This document shows positions 1 through 6,110 of a stretch of DNA of 13,436 nt, in pieces. The stretch lies in the NCBI GenBank assembly GCA_026984715.1, contig JALSRO010000229.1, positions 1 to 13,436 of the forward strand, given 5' to 3'. The notes beneath the pieces are model-generated. The model saw only the letters and a list, made by a program, of their open reading frames with translations, was not told where the DNA came from and ran no database searches. Position 1 is the stretch's first letter; every line of letters starts with the position of its first letter. Source of the DNA: Chromatiales bacterium. GTDB taxonomy: Bacteria > Pseudomonadota > Gammaproteobacteria > Thiohalospirales > Thiohalospiraceae. Both the position numbers and the translations under genes were made by a program.

Positions 1-1
1 T

Positions 2-106
2 TGGGCGGGATGGCTGGTTGTAATATCCCGCGTTACAACACTTATCGGCATGGCGGATCCGGGCCTTGAATCAGAGGGCCGGATCAATAATCGAGAGGGA
101 TGGTGA
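2..106 (+). CDS. possible 3' end of an upstream gene (partial)
   Basis: One frame stays open from the left edge for 34 codons and stops with TGA at 104-106. The encoded tail has a hydrophobic stretch (WLVVISRVTTLIGM) followed by a charged end, as at the C-terminus of a membrane protein. The stop codon runs directly into the inverted repeat at 106-142, as expected if a gene ends there. The segment is too short to recognise a family and could be chance. A second frame is open to 69 only. Confidence 0.2.
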   Translation, partial: WAGWLVVISRVTTLIGMADPGLESEGRINNREGW

Positions 107-142
107 CAGGCTGCCGTGAAACTCCGTTTTTCGGCAGCCTGT
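106..142. terminator. 11-bp inverted repeat, possible terminator stem
   Basis: ACAGGCTGCCG (106-116) is perfectly complementary to CGGCAGCCTGT (132-142). Inside the 15-base loop, AAAC (119-122) can pair with GTTT (126-129), giving an almost continuous hairpin. There is no T-tract on either side, so it is not a textbook intrinsic terminator. It could end an upstream plus-strand gene or be a REP-like dispersed element. A second small palindrome, CCCTTGA-AA-TCAAGGG (184-199), lies nearby with no assigned role. Confidence 0.35.
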
Positions 143-230
143 TGGCGGCACAGAGATGGGTTGCCGGATTCGATGGCTTCTATCCCTTGAAATCAAGGGG
201 GGAATTCGTATTTTTCCGGTTCGGTAGTTG

Positions 231-257
231 GAAAAAGGCTAAGGGTGGCCTTTTTTT
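231..257 (-). terminator. intrinsic terminator of the nitroreductase gene
   Basis: AAAAAGGC (232-239) pairs with GCCTTTTT (248-255) around an 8-base loop. Read on the minus strand, the stem ends in a run of T, and it starts 24 bases after the nitroreductase stop codon. The A/T flanks make it symmetrical, so it could also stop plus-strand transcription. The G+C part of the stem is only three pairs, which lowers confidence. Confidence 0.5.
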
Positions 258-280
258 CACACCCTGATGAGGCGCCAGGG

Positions 281-946
281 TCAATACCAGCGGGCGATGT
301 CCTCCATCCGATGGCGCGTCTTTTCGCGGCCCGGCTTGAGGCGATATCCAAACGTCACCATGCAGGAGATACCGAATTTCGCGATATCGATACCGAAATC
401 GTTCTCGAGCACCGACTCGATGCCGTCGCGCTCGAAACCTTCGATCGGGCAGGAATCGACACCCAGCATGGCTGCGCAGGTCATCATATTCGCCAGAGCG
501 ATGTAGGTCTGTTTGCAGGCCCAGTCGAACAGCGTGCGCTCGCTCTCCAGCAGGTTGAAATCATGCTGCTGGAATTTTCTGTATACAGCACGCTTTTTCT
601 CGATGACGGCATCGGGGAGTTTCTGGACATTGCGCATCATTCTGGTGATGTAGGGGCTGTCGTACCTCATGAAGTGGGCTTTGCGCGCCAGTATGACCAA
701 TACGTGGCTCGCTGTGGGGATCTGCTTCTGTCCGCCCCAGGTGACCTCCCGCAGTTTTTCCCGGAGCTCCTGGTTTTGCACAATCAGGAAAAACCATGGC
801 TCGAAACCGAACGAGCTGGGTGAGAGCCTGCCGCTTTCGAGAATGGTTTCAAACGTCTCTGCATCGATTTTCTTTTCGGTGTCGAACTCTTTGCAGGCAT
901 GACGGAACTGCAGTGCGGCAAGAATTTCACTTTGTGAAATGGTCAT
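281..946 (-). CDS. NAD(P)H-dependent nitroreductase family protein (NfsB-like, FMN)
   Basis: A 221-residue cytoplasmic flavoprotein of the nitroreductase fold, which uses FMN and NAD(P)H to reduce nitro compounds, quinones or similar acceptors. Visible family marks are the N-terminal RH..K element (R15, H16, K19), SPSS at 42-45 followed by EPWFF (49-53) at the FMN phosphate/ring, and PIEGF (167-171), the same as in NfsB. A basic C-terminal stretch (KPGREKTRHR) matches the position of the FMN-binding Lys/Arg. The length fits the family (about 217-220). The ATG at 946 is chosen because AGGAG lies seven bases upstream; a longer in-frame start at 1075 has no such site and adds 43 residues that do not resemble the family. 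The natural substrate cannot be told. The gene is divergent from the BON-protein gene and followed by a terminator-like hairpin. Confidence 0.9.
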   Translation of the reverse strand: MTISQSEILAALQFRHACKEFDTEKKIDAETFETILESGRLSPSSFGFEPWFFLIVQNQELREKLREVTWGGQKQIPTASHVLVILARKAHFMRYDSPYITRMMRNVQKLPDAVIEKKRAVYRKFQQHDFNLLESERTLFDWACKQTYIALANMMTCAAMLGVDSCPIEGFERDGIESVLENDFGIDIAKFGISCMVTFGYRLKPGREKTRHRMEDIARWY

Positions 947-988
947 TATGCATCTCCTCATATCGTTGTCGTCTGTTCCGGTTACCAA

Positions 989-994
989 AGTATA
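989..994 (-). promoter_or_regulatory. candidate -10 box for the nitroreductase gene
   Basis: On the minus strand TATACT (994-989) matches a sigma-70 -10 box (TATAAT) in 5 of 6 bases and would give a leader of roughly 35 bases before the ATG at 946. No convincing TTGACA-like -35 box is seen at 16-18 bases, so an activator or an alternative promoter is possible. The 194-bp divergent region also holds GGTCG-N6-CGACC (1031-1046), a small palindrome that could be an operator. Confidence 0.35.
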
Positions 995-1140
995 GCCGGA
1001 TTCTAATCTCATGGCGGTATCAGCTTCCCTGGTCGTTATATCGACCTCATCTGCAACCCAGGTTACAGATCTCACCGTCGACCTGCGGTAGCGTTGTCCA
1101 TATCCCGATGCCGTTGCTGTCAGATTCTGAGGAGTCAGTC

Positions 1141-2655
1141 ATGAGCGTATACCGTGTTACCGTTTTTCTGCTATTGAACAGTGTTCTGTTCGCTGCGATA
1201 TCCGTTGCGGATACTCCCGAAGACGGGGATATTTTGCACGGCGTTGAATCGGCATTGCGTAACGACGAGCGTGTCGATCTCTCTACGATTGAGGTAGCTG
1301 TCAATAAAGGTGCCGTCACTTTGTCCGGTGAGGTGACCAGCTTGGCGGAGGAGGCATATGCGGTCAGGGATGCCCGGAAAATAAGAGGCGTCACCGGTGT
1401 GGTCGACCAGCTTCAGATAGTACCGATCCGCGAATATCCGGATAGCGATATCTGCCACATGGTGAAACGGCGTATCCTGAACAGCGCGCTCATCCAGTCG
1501 GACGATATAAAGGTGGCGTGCAAGGGTGGCAGTGTAACGCTGTCGGGCCAGGTTGCCTCCTGGTCGGAGAGGGATGCTGCGACGCTTCTTGCCTACGAGA
1601 TTGGCGGAATAAAGGGGGTCGAGAACCTCATTGAGGTTACCGGGCAGCCGAAACTTTCTGATGAAGAGATAAAGAACCGCATGGTCACGTTGTTTGGTAT
1701 GGATCTGTATCTGAGCGGATTGCCGATCACCGTGTCCGTCGATGACGGCGTCGTTACCCTCTCTGGAACGGTGGGGAACGAGTACGAGAAGGCACGGGCA
1801 ACCAGAAACGCGTATCGTCTCCAGGTGAGGAAAGTCGTCAACGACCTGCAGATCGATCCGGGGCTGCGGGTAGACGCAGGCGAAAAGACCCATCTCTCTG
1901 GCGAAAAGCTGAAGGATGCGGTTGCCATGGCTATGAAACTGGATGGGCGACTCCATGCAGACCAGATCAGGGTGAGTGTAAACTATGGGCATGTCACGCT
2001 GGATGGAACCGTTCCCAACGCCTATGAAAAACGGTTGGCCGGGCAGGATGCGAAAGATGTCAGAGGCGTAGCTTGGGTAACGAACAATCTGGTTCTGCAT
2101 ATAGCCAAACGGGATGACAGACTCGTCCGGGACGATATCAATTTCAACTTGAGCACCGACTATTTGCTGGAGGGGGCGGCTATCGCTATCCGCATCGATC
2201 GTGGCGTGGTCGTTCTTTCCGGGCAGGTCCACACATGGCAGCAGAAAACCCGAGCCGAAGAGGTTGCCGAGAGGGTGAAAGGGGTGAAAGAGGTCATCAA
2301 TCATCTGCGGGTTTACCGGGAGGTTGTGAAATCCGATCAAGAGCTCGCTCAGGAGATCAAAAGGCGTCTGAGGTGGAACTGGAACACATGGTGGATCCGG
2401 GACAAGATCGGTGTGGAGGTAAAGAATGGTGTTGCCATTCTGACAGGAGATGTCGATAGTTGGGCCGCTAGGAGAGAGGCCGCCAGAATTGCGTTTAAGA
2501 CCAAGGGGGTCTGGGAAGTCGAGAACCGTATCGCGGTAAACGGTTACTCATATAAATGGGATAAATGGTACAAGAATGTTCCCGACAGATACGATCCCTA
2601 TTATGACCCTGACAGGAGGGCATACCGTGGCCTGTACAACGAACGGTGGTGGTAG
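1141..2655 (+). CDS. exported protein with six BON domains (OsmY-like repeat protein)
   Basis: A 504-residue protein. Residues 1-23 look like a Sec signal peptide (R5, hydrophobic core 6-20, SVA before D24), so it is probably periplasmic. The rest is six BON domains at about 28-95, 101-168, 172-240, 252-321, 325-393 and 398-467. Each has the same pattern: an amphipathic helix, then G.V.L.G.V (for example GAVTLSGEV at 57-65), then a helix ending in GV..V.N.L. BON domains (as in OsmY) are thought to bind phospholipid and help the envelope resist osmotic and other stress; that is family knowledge. The C-terminal tail (468-504) is rich in Tyr, Trp, Arg and Asp and belongs to no domain I recognise. 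The ATG at 1141 has GAGGAG six bases upstream and gives the signal peptide; the frame is open further upstream but without a plausible start. Two or three BON domains are usual, so six is unusual. Transcription is divergent from the nitroreductase gene. Confidence 0.85.
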   Translation: MSVYRVTVFLLLNSVLFAAISVADTPEDGDILHGVESALRNDERVDLSTIEVAVNKGAVTLSGEVTSLAEEAYAVRDARKIRGVTGVVDQLQIVPIREYPDSDICHMVKRRILNSALIQSDDIKVACKGGSVTLSGQVASWSERDAATLLAYEIGGIKGVENLIEVTGQPKLSDEEIKNRMVTLFGMDLYLSGLPITVSVDDGVVTLSGTVGNEYEKARATRNAYRLQVRKVVNDLQIDPGLRVDAGEKTHLSGEKLKDAVAMAMKLDGRLHADQIRVSVNYGHVTLDGTVPNAYEKRLAGQDAKDVRGVAWVTNNLVLHIAKRDDRLVRDDINFNLSTDYLLEGAAIAIRIDRGVVVLSGQVHTWQQKTRAEEVAERVKGVKEVINHLRVYREVVKSDQELAQEIKRRLRWNWNTWWIRDKIGVEVKNGVAILTGDVDSWAARREAARIAFKTKGVWEVENRIAVNGYSYKWDKWYKNVPDRYDPYYDPDRRAYRGLYNERWW

Positions 2656-2795
2656 CGATATTCCGGTGCATCCTCTGACCGGATGATGGGCGGTGTGGTA
2701 GGGAACGGTTCTGGCGTCCATCCTCTCCACAGGGATGGAAAAGGCGTACAGCCGACCATGCCGGTTGAGAGGGAAGGGAGCGCTTCTATCACAAG

Positions 2796-2830
2796 ATCAA
2801 CCCGGCGACATATATCGTTGCCGGGTTGAT
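2796..2830. repeat. 14-bp inverted repeat upstream of the PilZ-ATPase cluster
   Basis: ATCAACCCGGC (2796-2806) is perfectly complementary to GCCGGGTTGAT (2820-2830). The stem continues for three more pairs including one G-T, leaving a 7-base A/T loop. There is no T-tract, and it lies about 140 bp past the BON-gene stop. It overlaps the candidate promoter, so it may be an operator rather than a terminator. Its right half recurs at 8777-8802. Confidence 0.5.
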
Positions 2831-2835
2831 ATGAT
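2827..2835 (+). promoter_or_regulatory. candidate extended -10 promoter for the PilZ-ATPase operon
   Basis: TGATATGAT reads as an extended -10 element (TG, one base, then TATGAT, 5 of 6 to TATAAT). No good -35 box is seen, which extended -10 promoters tolerate. It directly overlaps the right arm of the inverted repeat, so a repressor bound there could block it. Assigned by inspection only. Confidence 0.35.
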
Positions 2836-2994
2836 AAAAGTGTAACTCAGGTAGCAGCGATTGCAGTGAGAAAATGTTTCACTGAAGTTCAGGTCCAGGG
2901 AAGGAAACTTCCCGTGGCAGGGGTGGTGATGAAGCCGTCCGGCAACGAAACAGAGAGTTGCCTCTATTCCGACATCTGACATGAGGAGATAGAG

Positions 2995-3249
2995 ATGGAA
3001 CATCGCTGGGGAATGAGAAAGCCGTTGGGTGAAGAGGTCAGGATCTATGACAACACAGGGGTACTGGGCCGTGCCCTCGCGGTGGACATCAACCTGAACG
3101 GCCTTGGGCTGGAGTGCAGCCTGGATCTGCATGAGGGCCAGGTCGTCGAGATCGAGCTTCCGGAGGGTGACTTCCATATGCGATGCCTTGTGGTTCATTC
3201 CGGAGGAAACAGGTGTGGCCTGATGTTTCTCTCAATATCCGAGGATTGA
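2995..3249 (+). CDS. small PilZ-domain protein
   Basis: An 84-residue protein that is essentially one PilZ domain, the common bacterial receptor fold for c-di-GMP. The R...R motif is present as R4-W-G-M-R8. The second motif, normally (D/N).S..G, is present as D31-I-N33-L-N-G36, with Asn in place of Ser. Beta strands follow with the usual pattern EGQVVEIELPEG. The domain is close to minimal length, with no attached output domain, so it would act by binding a partner. The ATG at 2995 follows a GAGGAG site. It is the first gene of the cluster, 37 bases before the next. Whether the Asn variant still binds c-di-GMP cannot be decided from sequence. Confidence 0.75.
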   Translation: MEHRWGMRKPLGEEVRIYDNTGVLGRALAVDINLNGLGLECSLDLHEGQVVEIELPEGDFHMRCLVVHSGGNRCGLMFLSISED

Positions 3250-3286
3250 TATCACGCTGCCCATTCAAGGGACAGGAGTTACGGTT

Positions 3287-3517
3287 ATGCCATCAAAAAC
3301 TGAACGGGTTTCAATCCGTGTTGCAGAACTTCCAGAACAGTACGGACGGGGAGTGTTGATTGCAAGAATGGAACATCAGACCGGTATCGAGCTGGCGCTC
3401 TTCGGCTTCGATGACCCCCATCGCCTGATGGTCCAGTATCGTCCGGATCACTTCAGCCACAATACCTTGCTTGACTATCTTGGCCTGCATGGTATCCATG
3501 GCCGGATCGAACACTGA
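3287..3517 (+). CDS. small HMA-like (ferredoxin-fold) protein lacking the CxxC metal site
   Basis: A 76-residue protein with no cysteine. Its pattern follows the heavy-metal-associated fold: a first strand (VSIRVAEL, 8-15), a helix with RMEHQTGIE (27-35) in the place of the usual helix ending in GV, a strand (LALFGF), a strand with MVQYRPDHFS (48-57) equivalent to the usual V.YDP...S, then a helix (LLDYLGLHGIHG). The metal-binding GMTC..C loop is replaced by ELPEQYGRG. Such domains normally carry Cu+, Zn2+ or other soft metals; without cysteines this one would need another ligand or act as a protein-protein module. The ATG has AGGAG eight bases upstream. It sits 18 bases before the HdeD-family gene. 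Coding status is well supported by context; the family call is tentative. Confidence 0.6.
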   Translation: MPSKTERVSIRVAELPEQYGRGVLIARMEHQTGIELALFGFDDPHRLMVQYRPDHFSHNTLLDYLGLHGIHGRIEH

Positions 3518-3535
3518 CTATCGAAGGAGCCAGGC

Positions 3536-4084
3536 ATGAATACGCACCTCGTCAATGACAATCCCCTGCGCAACTTTGGTCCCTACAGTCTGGTTACCGG
3601 GGTATTGCTGATTCTGCTCGGGACGCTGGGTGTTCTTTCCCCAGGTATTGCTTCGCTGGGCACCGTTGTATTTTTCTCCTGGTTGCTGATTTTCGGGGGT
3701 ATTCTCTGGGCCATCCACACCTACCGCTACGACTCGAGGAGTGTGATGAACTGGCTCAAGCCGGTCTTGCTGCTCAGTGTCGGTGGTCTGATGCTGGTCT
3801 ATCCGGTAACCGGTGTGGCAACGCTCGGGTTGCTGCTGGCCATCTATCTGTTGATGGATGCGGTCAGCAGTTTCGTTCTTGCGCAGTCGATTCACCCTGC
3901 CCCGGGATGGGGGTGGATGGCATTCAATGGGGTCATTTCGGCCCTGTTGGCGGCGCTGTTTCTGATCGGCTGGCCAGCCACCTCTGTCTGGCTGGTGGGC
4001 CTGTATGTGAGTATCAGTCTGATATTCGATGGCTGGGCGCTGGTGAGTATCGGCTGGGTGCTGCGCAAGGGAATGCAGGGGTGA
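3536..4084 (+). CDS. HdeD family (DUF308) integral membrane protein
   Basis: A 182-residue, six-helix inner-membrane protein. Membrane segments are at about 17-36, 41-61, 74-91, 95-115, 127-146 and 150-175, forming three helix pairs as in HdeD. Short charged loops (HTYRYDSRS at 61-69) separate them. HdeD in E. coli is tied to acid resistance at high cell density; the biochemical activity of the family is not settled. The ATG has AAGGAG seven bases upstream. Its stop codon overlaps the next start (GTGA), so it is translationally coupled to enolase. Its place in front of a proton-pump gene fits a role in pH stress, which is inference. Confidence 0.85.
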   Translation: MNTHLVNDNPLRNFGPYSLVTGVLLILLGTLGVLSPGIASLGTVVFFSWLLIFGGILWAIHTYRYDSRSVMNWLKPVLLLSVGGLMLVYPVTGVATLGLLLAIYLLMDAVSSFVLAQSIHPAPGWGWMAFNGVISALLAALFLIGWPATSVWLVGLYVSISLIFDGWALVSIGWVLRKGMQG

Positions 4085-5391
4085 ACAACCGGTTTGCCAT
4101 CCGTTCGATCATGGCGCGGGAGATTCTCGATTCCCGGGGAAATCCCACTGTGGAGGTGGAGTGTGAACTTGTCAGTGGCTGCTGCACTCGTGCCGCAGTA
4201 CCATCTGGTGCATCCACCGGAAGCCGGGAGGCGTCGGAGCTGCGTGACGGTAATGAAAAACGTTATCGTGGCAGGGGTGTTTTGCAGGCGGTGGCCAATG
4301 TAAATAGCGTTATTGCGCCGGAGCTTGCTGGTCTTGATGTGCGACAGCAGGCGGAGATCGATCACATCCTGATCGAACTGGACGGGACACCGAACAAGTC
4401 CTGCCTGGGCGCCAATGCCATCCTCGGTGTTTCACTGGCGGTGGCTCGTGCGGCTGCGATGGGCAGCGGCTTGCGCCTGTTTCAATATCTGGGCGGTCCC
4501 GGCGCTACCCGACTGCCGGTACCGCATATGAATATCCTCAACGGTGGCGTTCATGCGCACTGGCAGGGAGCCGATTTCCAGGAGTTCATGATTGCCCCCT
4601 ATGGGGCGGATAGTTTCCGGCAGGCGCTCGAGTGGGGGAGTGAGATCTATCATGCTCTGCAGTCGCTACTGGAACGGAAAGGGCTGTCTGTGGGGGTTGG
4701 AGACGAGGGTGGTTTTGCCCCTCGGGTGCGCTCCAACCGGGAGCCTTTCGATCTGATAGTAGAGGCCATTGACGATGCAGGAGTGACTCCCGGAACAGAT
4801 GTGGGGATTGCCTGTGATCCTGCCTCCAGCGGGTTCTTCAGCAAGGGTCTCTACCATCTGCGCAGTGAAAATCGGCAGCTGGATTCAGCCGCAATGGTGG
4901 ATTACTACGCCCGGCTGGCGGAGAGCTATCCACTGGTGCTGCTGGAGGATGGAATGGCACAGGATGACTGGCCAGGCTGGCAGCTTCTCAACCAGACTCT
5001 GGGAGAAAAGATCGAGCTGGTTGGGGATGATGTTTTCTGCACCAACCCGGAGATTATTGCACGCGGAATTGAACAAAATATCGCCAATGCCGTGCTGATC
5101 AAATTGAACCAGATCGGCACCCTCACCGAGACCATTGCCGCAACCCGGCTGGCCCGCAACCACGGTTGGGGAGCTTTCGTATCCCACCGTTCCGGAGAGA
5201 CCGTCGACAGTTTTATCGCGGATCTGACTGTGGCACTGGACACCGGCCACCTGAAGAGTGGGGCACCGGCGCGGGGAGAAAGGGTTGAGAAATACAATCA
5301 ACTGCTGCGTATCGAACAGCGGCTGGGGAGCGCAGCCAGCTATGCTGGTCCGGATGCTTACGTCCGCCGGCTGCAAGGAGCGACTCCATGA
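4081..5391 (+). CDS. eno: enolase (phosphopyruvate hydratase)
   Basis: Interconverts 2-phosphoglycerate and phosphoenolpyruvate with Mg2+. The 436 residues include all catalytic positions: PSGASTG (41-47), H158 in NGGVHA, E168, E209 in GDEGG, Mg ligands D246, E289 and D316, the base K341 in LIKLNQIGT, HRSGET from H369, and K392. The numbering is nearly the same as in E. coli enolase, which supports the GTG start at 4081; the next Met (4111) would remove the first strand. The AAGGGA site lies eight bases upstream. The sequence is somewhat divergent (ACDPASSGFF where AMD.A.SEF is common; NGGVHAHWQGADFQEF), so it may be a second, specialised copy rather than the housekeeping enzyme. The start overlaps the HdeD-family stop (GTGA) and the stop overlaps gpmA (ATGA). 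Confidence 0.95.
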   Translation: MNNRFAIRSIMAREILDSRGNPTVEVECELVSGCCTRAAVPSGASTGSREASELRDGNEKRYRGRGVLQAVANVNSVIAPELAGLDVRQQAEIDHILIELDGTPNKSCLGANAILGVSLAVARAAAMGSGLRLFQYLGGPGATRLPVPHMNILNGGVHAHWQGADFQEFMIAPYGADSFRQALEWGSEIYHALQSLLERKGLSVGVGDEGGFAPRVRSNREPFDLIVEAIDDAGVTPGTDVGIACDPASSGFFSKGLYHLRSENRQLDSAAMVDYYARLAESYPLVLLEDGMAQDDWPGWQLLNQTLGEKIELVGDDVFCTNPEIIARGIEQNIANAVLIKLNQIGTLTETIAATRLARNHGWGAFVSHRSGETVDSFIADLTVALDTGHLKSGAPARGERVEKYNQLLRIEQRLGSAASYAGPDAYVRRLQGATP

Positions 5392-6110
5392 GCCGCCTCT
5401 ATCTGGTCAGGCACGGCCAGTCCATCTGGAACCTGCAGAACCGTTTTACCGGCTGGGTGGATATCTCCCTCAGCCGCCGGGGAGTGGTTGAAGCGCAGCA
5501 GGCGGCTGCGTTGCTGGCGGATGAGCATTTCGATGTGGCATTCACCTCTGCGCTGCTGCGGGCGCAGGATACCCTCTACGAGATCCTCAAACAGAACCGC
5601 TATTGCGAGCAGTATGTGCGGGTGCATGAAAAAAGCAGTGAGTGGTATGAGCATTTTACTCCCGCGGAAGGGGATGCAAACGAGCTGCGGATCTATGTCT
5701 CGGAGAAACTCAACGAGCGTTACTATGGTGACCTGCAGGGGCTGAACAAGGAGTGGGCCCGCAAGCAGTTTGGCGAGCAGCGGGTGCATCTCTGGCGCCG
5801 CAGCTATGACGTTCCGCCACCCAACGGTGAGAGTCTGGAGATGACAGCGCAGAGAACCATTCCCTACTATCGGGAAAAGATTGTTCCCCATCTGCGCAAG
5901 GGTGAGCGGGTGCTGGTCTCCGCACATGGAAACTCCCTGCGCTCCATCGTGATGCATATCGAGCAGATGACACCACAGCAGATCATAGCCTATGAACTGG
6001 AGACCGGCAGTCCGCATCTGTATGAGTTCGACAACGAGCTGCGGTTGATTGCAAAGCGGGTTTTCTCCGTATCGGGAAACGATCCTGAATGCGTGGAGAA
6101 TCGGCAATGA
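5388..6110 (+). CDS. gpmA: 2,3-bisphosphoglycerate-dependent phosphoglycerate mutase
   Basis: Interconverts 3- and 2-phosphoglycerate through a phosphohistidine. The 240 residues contain LVRHGQS with the phosphorylated H9, FTGW (20-23), the acid residue E110 in LNERYYG, WRRSYDVPPPNGES (136-149) and the second histidine H180 in SAHGNSLR. Compared with E. coli GpmA there is a longer stretch before LNER (about 70-105) and a much shorter one after the WRR motif, a variant I believe also occurs in other bacteria. The ATG has AAGGAG seven bases upstream and overlaps the enolase stop (ATGA); the stop in turn overlaps the ATPase start. Adjacent eno and gpmA catalyse consecutive steps, so the pair makes or uses phosphoenolpyruvate from 3-phosphoglycerate. 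Confidence 0.95.
   Translation: MSRLYLVRHGQSIWNLQNRFTGWVDISLSRRGVVEAQQAAALLADEHFDVAFTSALLRAQDTLYEILKQNRYCEQYVRVHEKSSEWYEHFTPAEGDANELRIYVSEKLNERYYGDLQGLNKEWARKQFGEQRVHLWRRSYDVPPPNGESLEMTAQRTIPYYREKIVPHLRKGERVLVSAHGNSLRSIVMHIEQMTPQQIIAYELETGSPHLYEFDNELRLIAKRVFSVSGNDPECVENRQ

Larger units (their letters stand above)
2656..2994 (+). other. 339-bp gene-free leader region with several hairpins
   Basis: No credible gene is seen. The region holds a long inverted repeat (2796-2830), an extended -10-like promoter (2827-2835) and three further stems before the PilZ start. These are CAGTGA/TCACTG (2864-2869 with 2879-2884), GGGAAG-GAAA-CTTCCC (2898-2913), a perfect 6-bp stem closed by a GNRA-type loop, and GGCAAC/GTTGCC (2941-2946 with 2957-2962). 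Transcription from the candidate promoter would give a leader of about 150 bases containing all three stems. It could be a structured regulatory leader. I tried to fit the c-di-GMP-I riboswitch and the required conserved bases before the GAAA hairpin are not there. Confidence 0.5.

Noticed and set aside
245..823. 192-codon plus-strand frame opposite the nitroreductase gene
   Set aside because: The minus frame has clear nitroreductase motifs; the plus frame is its antisense shadow with no recognisable domain.
1171..2340. 389-codon minus-strand frame opposite the BON gene
   Set aside because: The plus frame has a signal peptide and six repeated BON patterns; the minus frame has neither.
2898..2962. 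c-di-GMP-I (GEMM) riboswitch before the PilZ gene
   Set aside because: A GAAA-capped stem and a later AAGCC..CCGGC stretch are suggestive, but the conserved bases before the stem are missing and the spacing does not fit.
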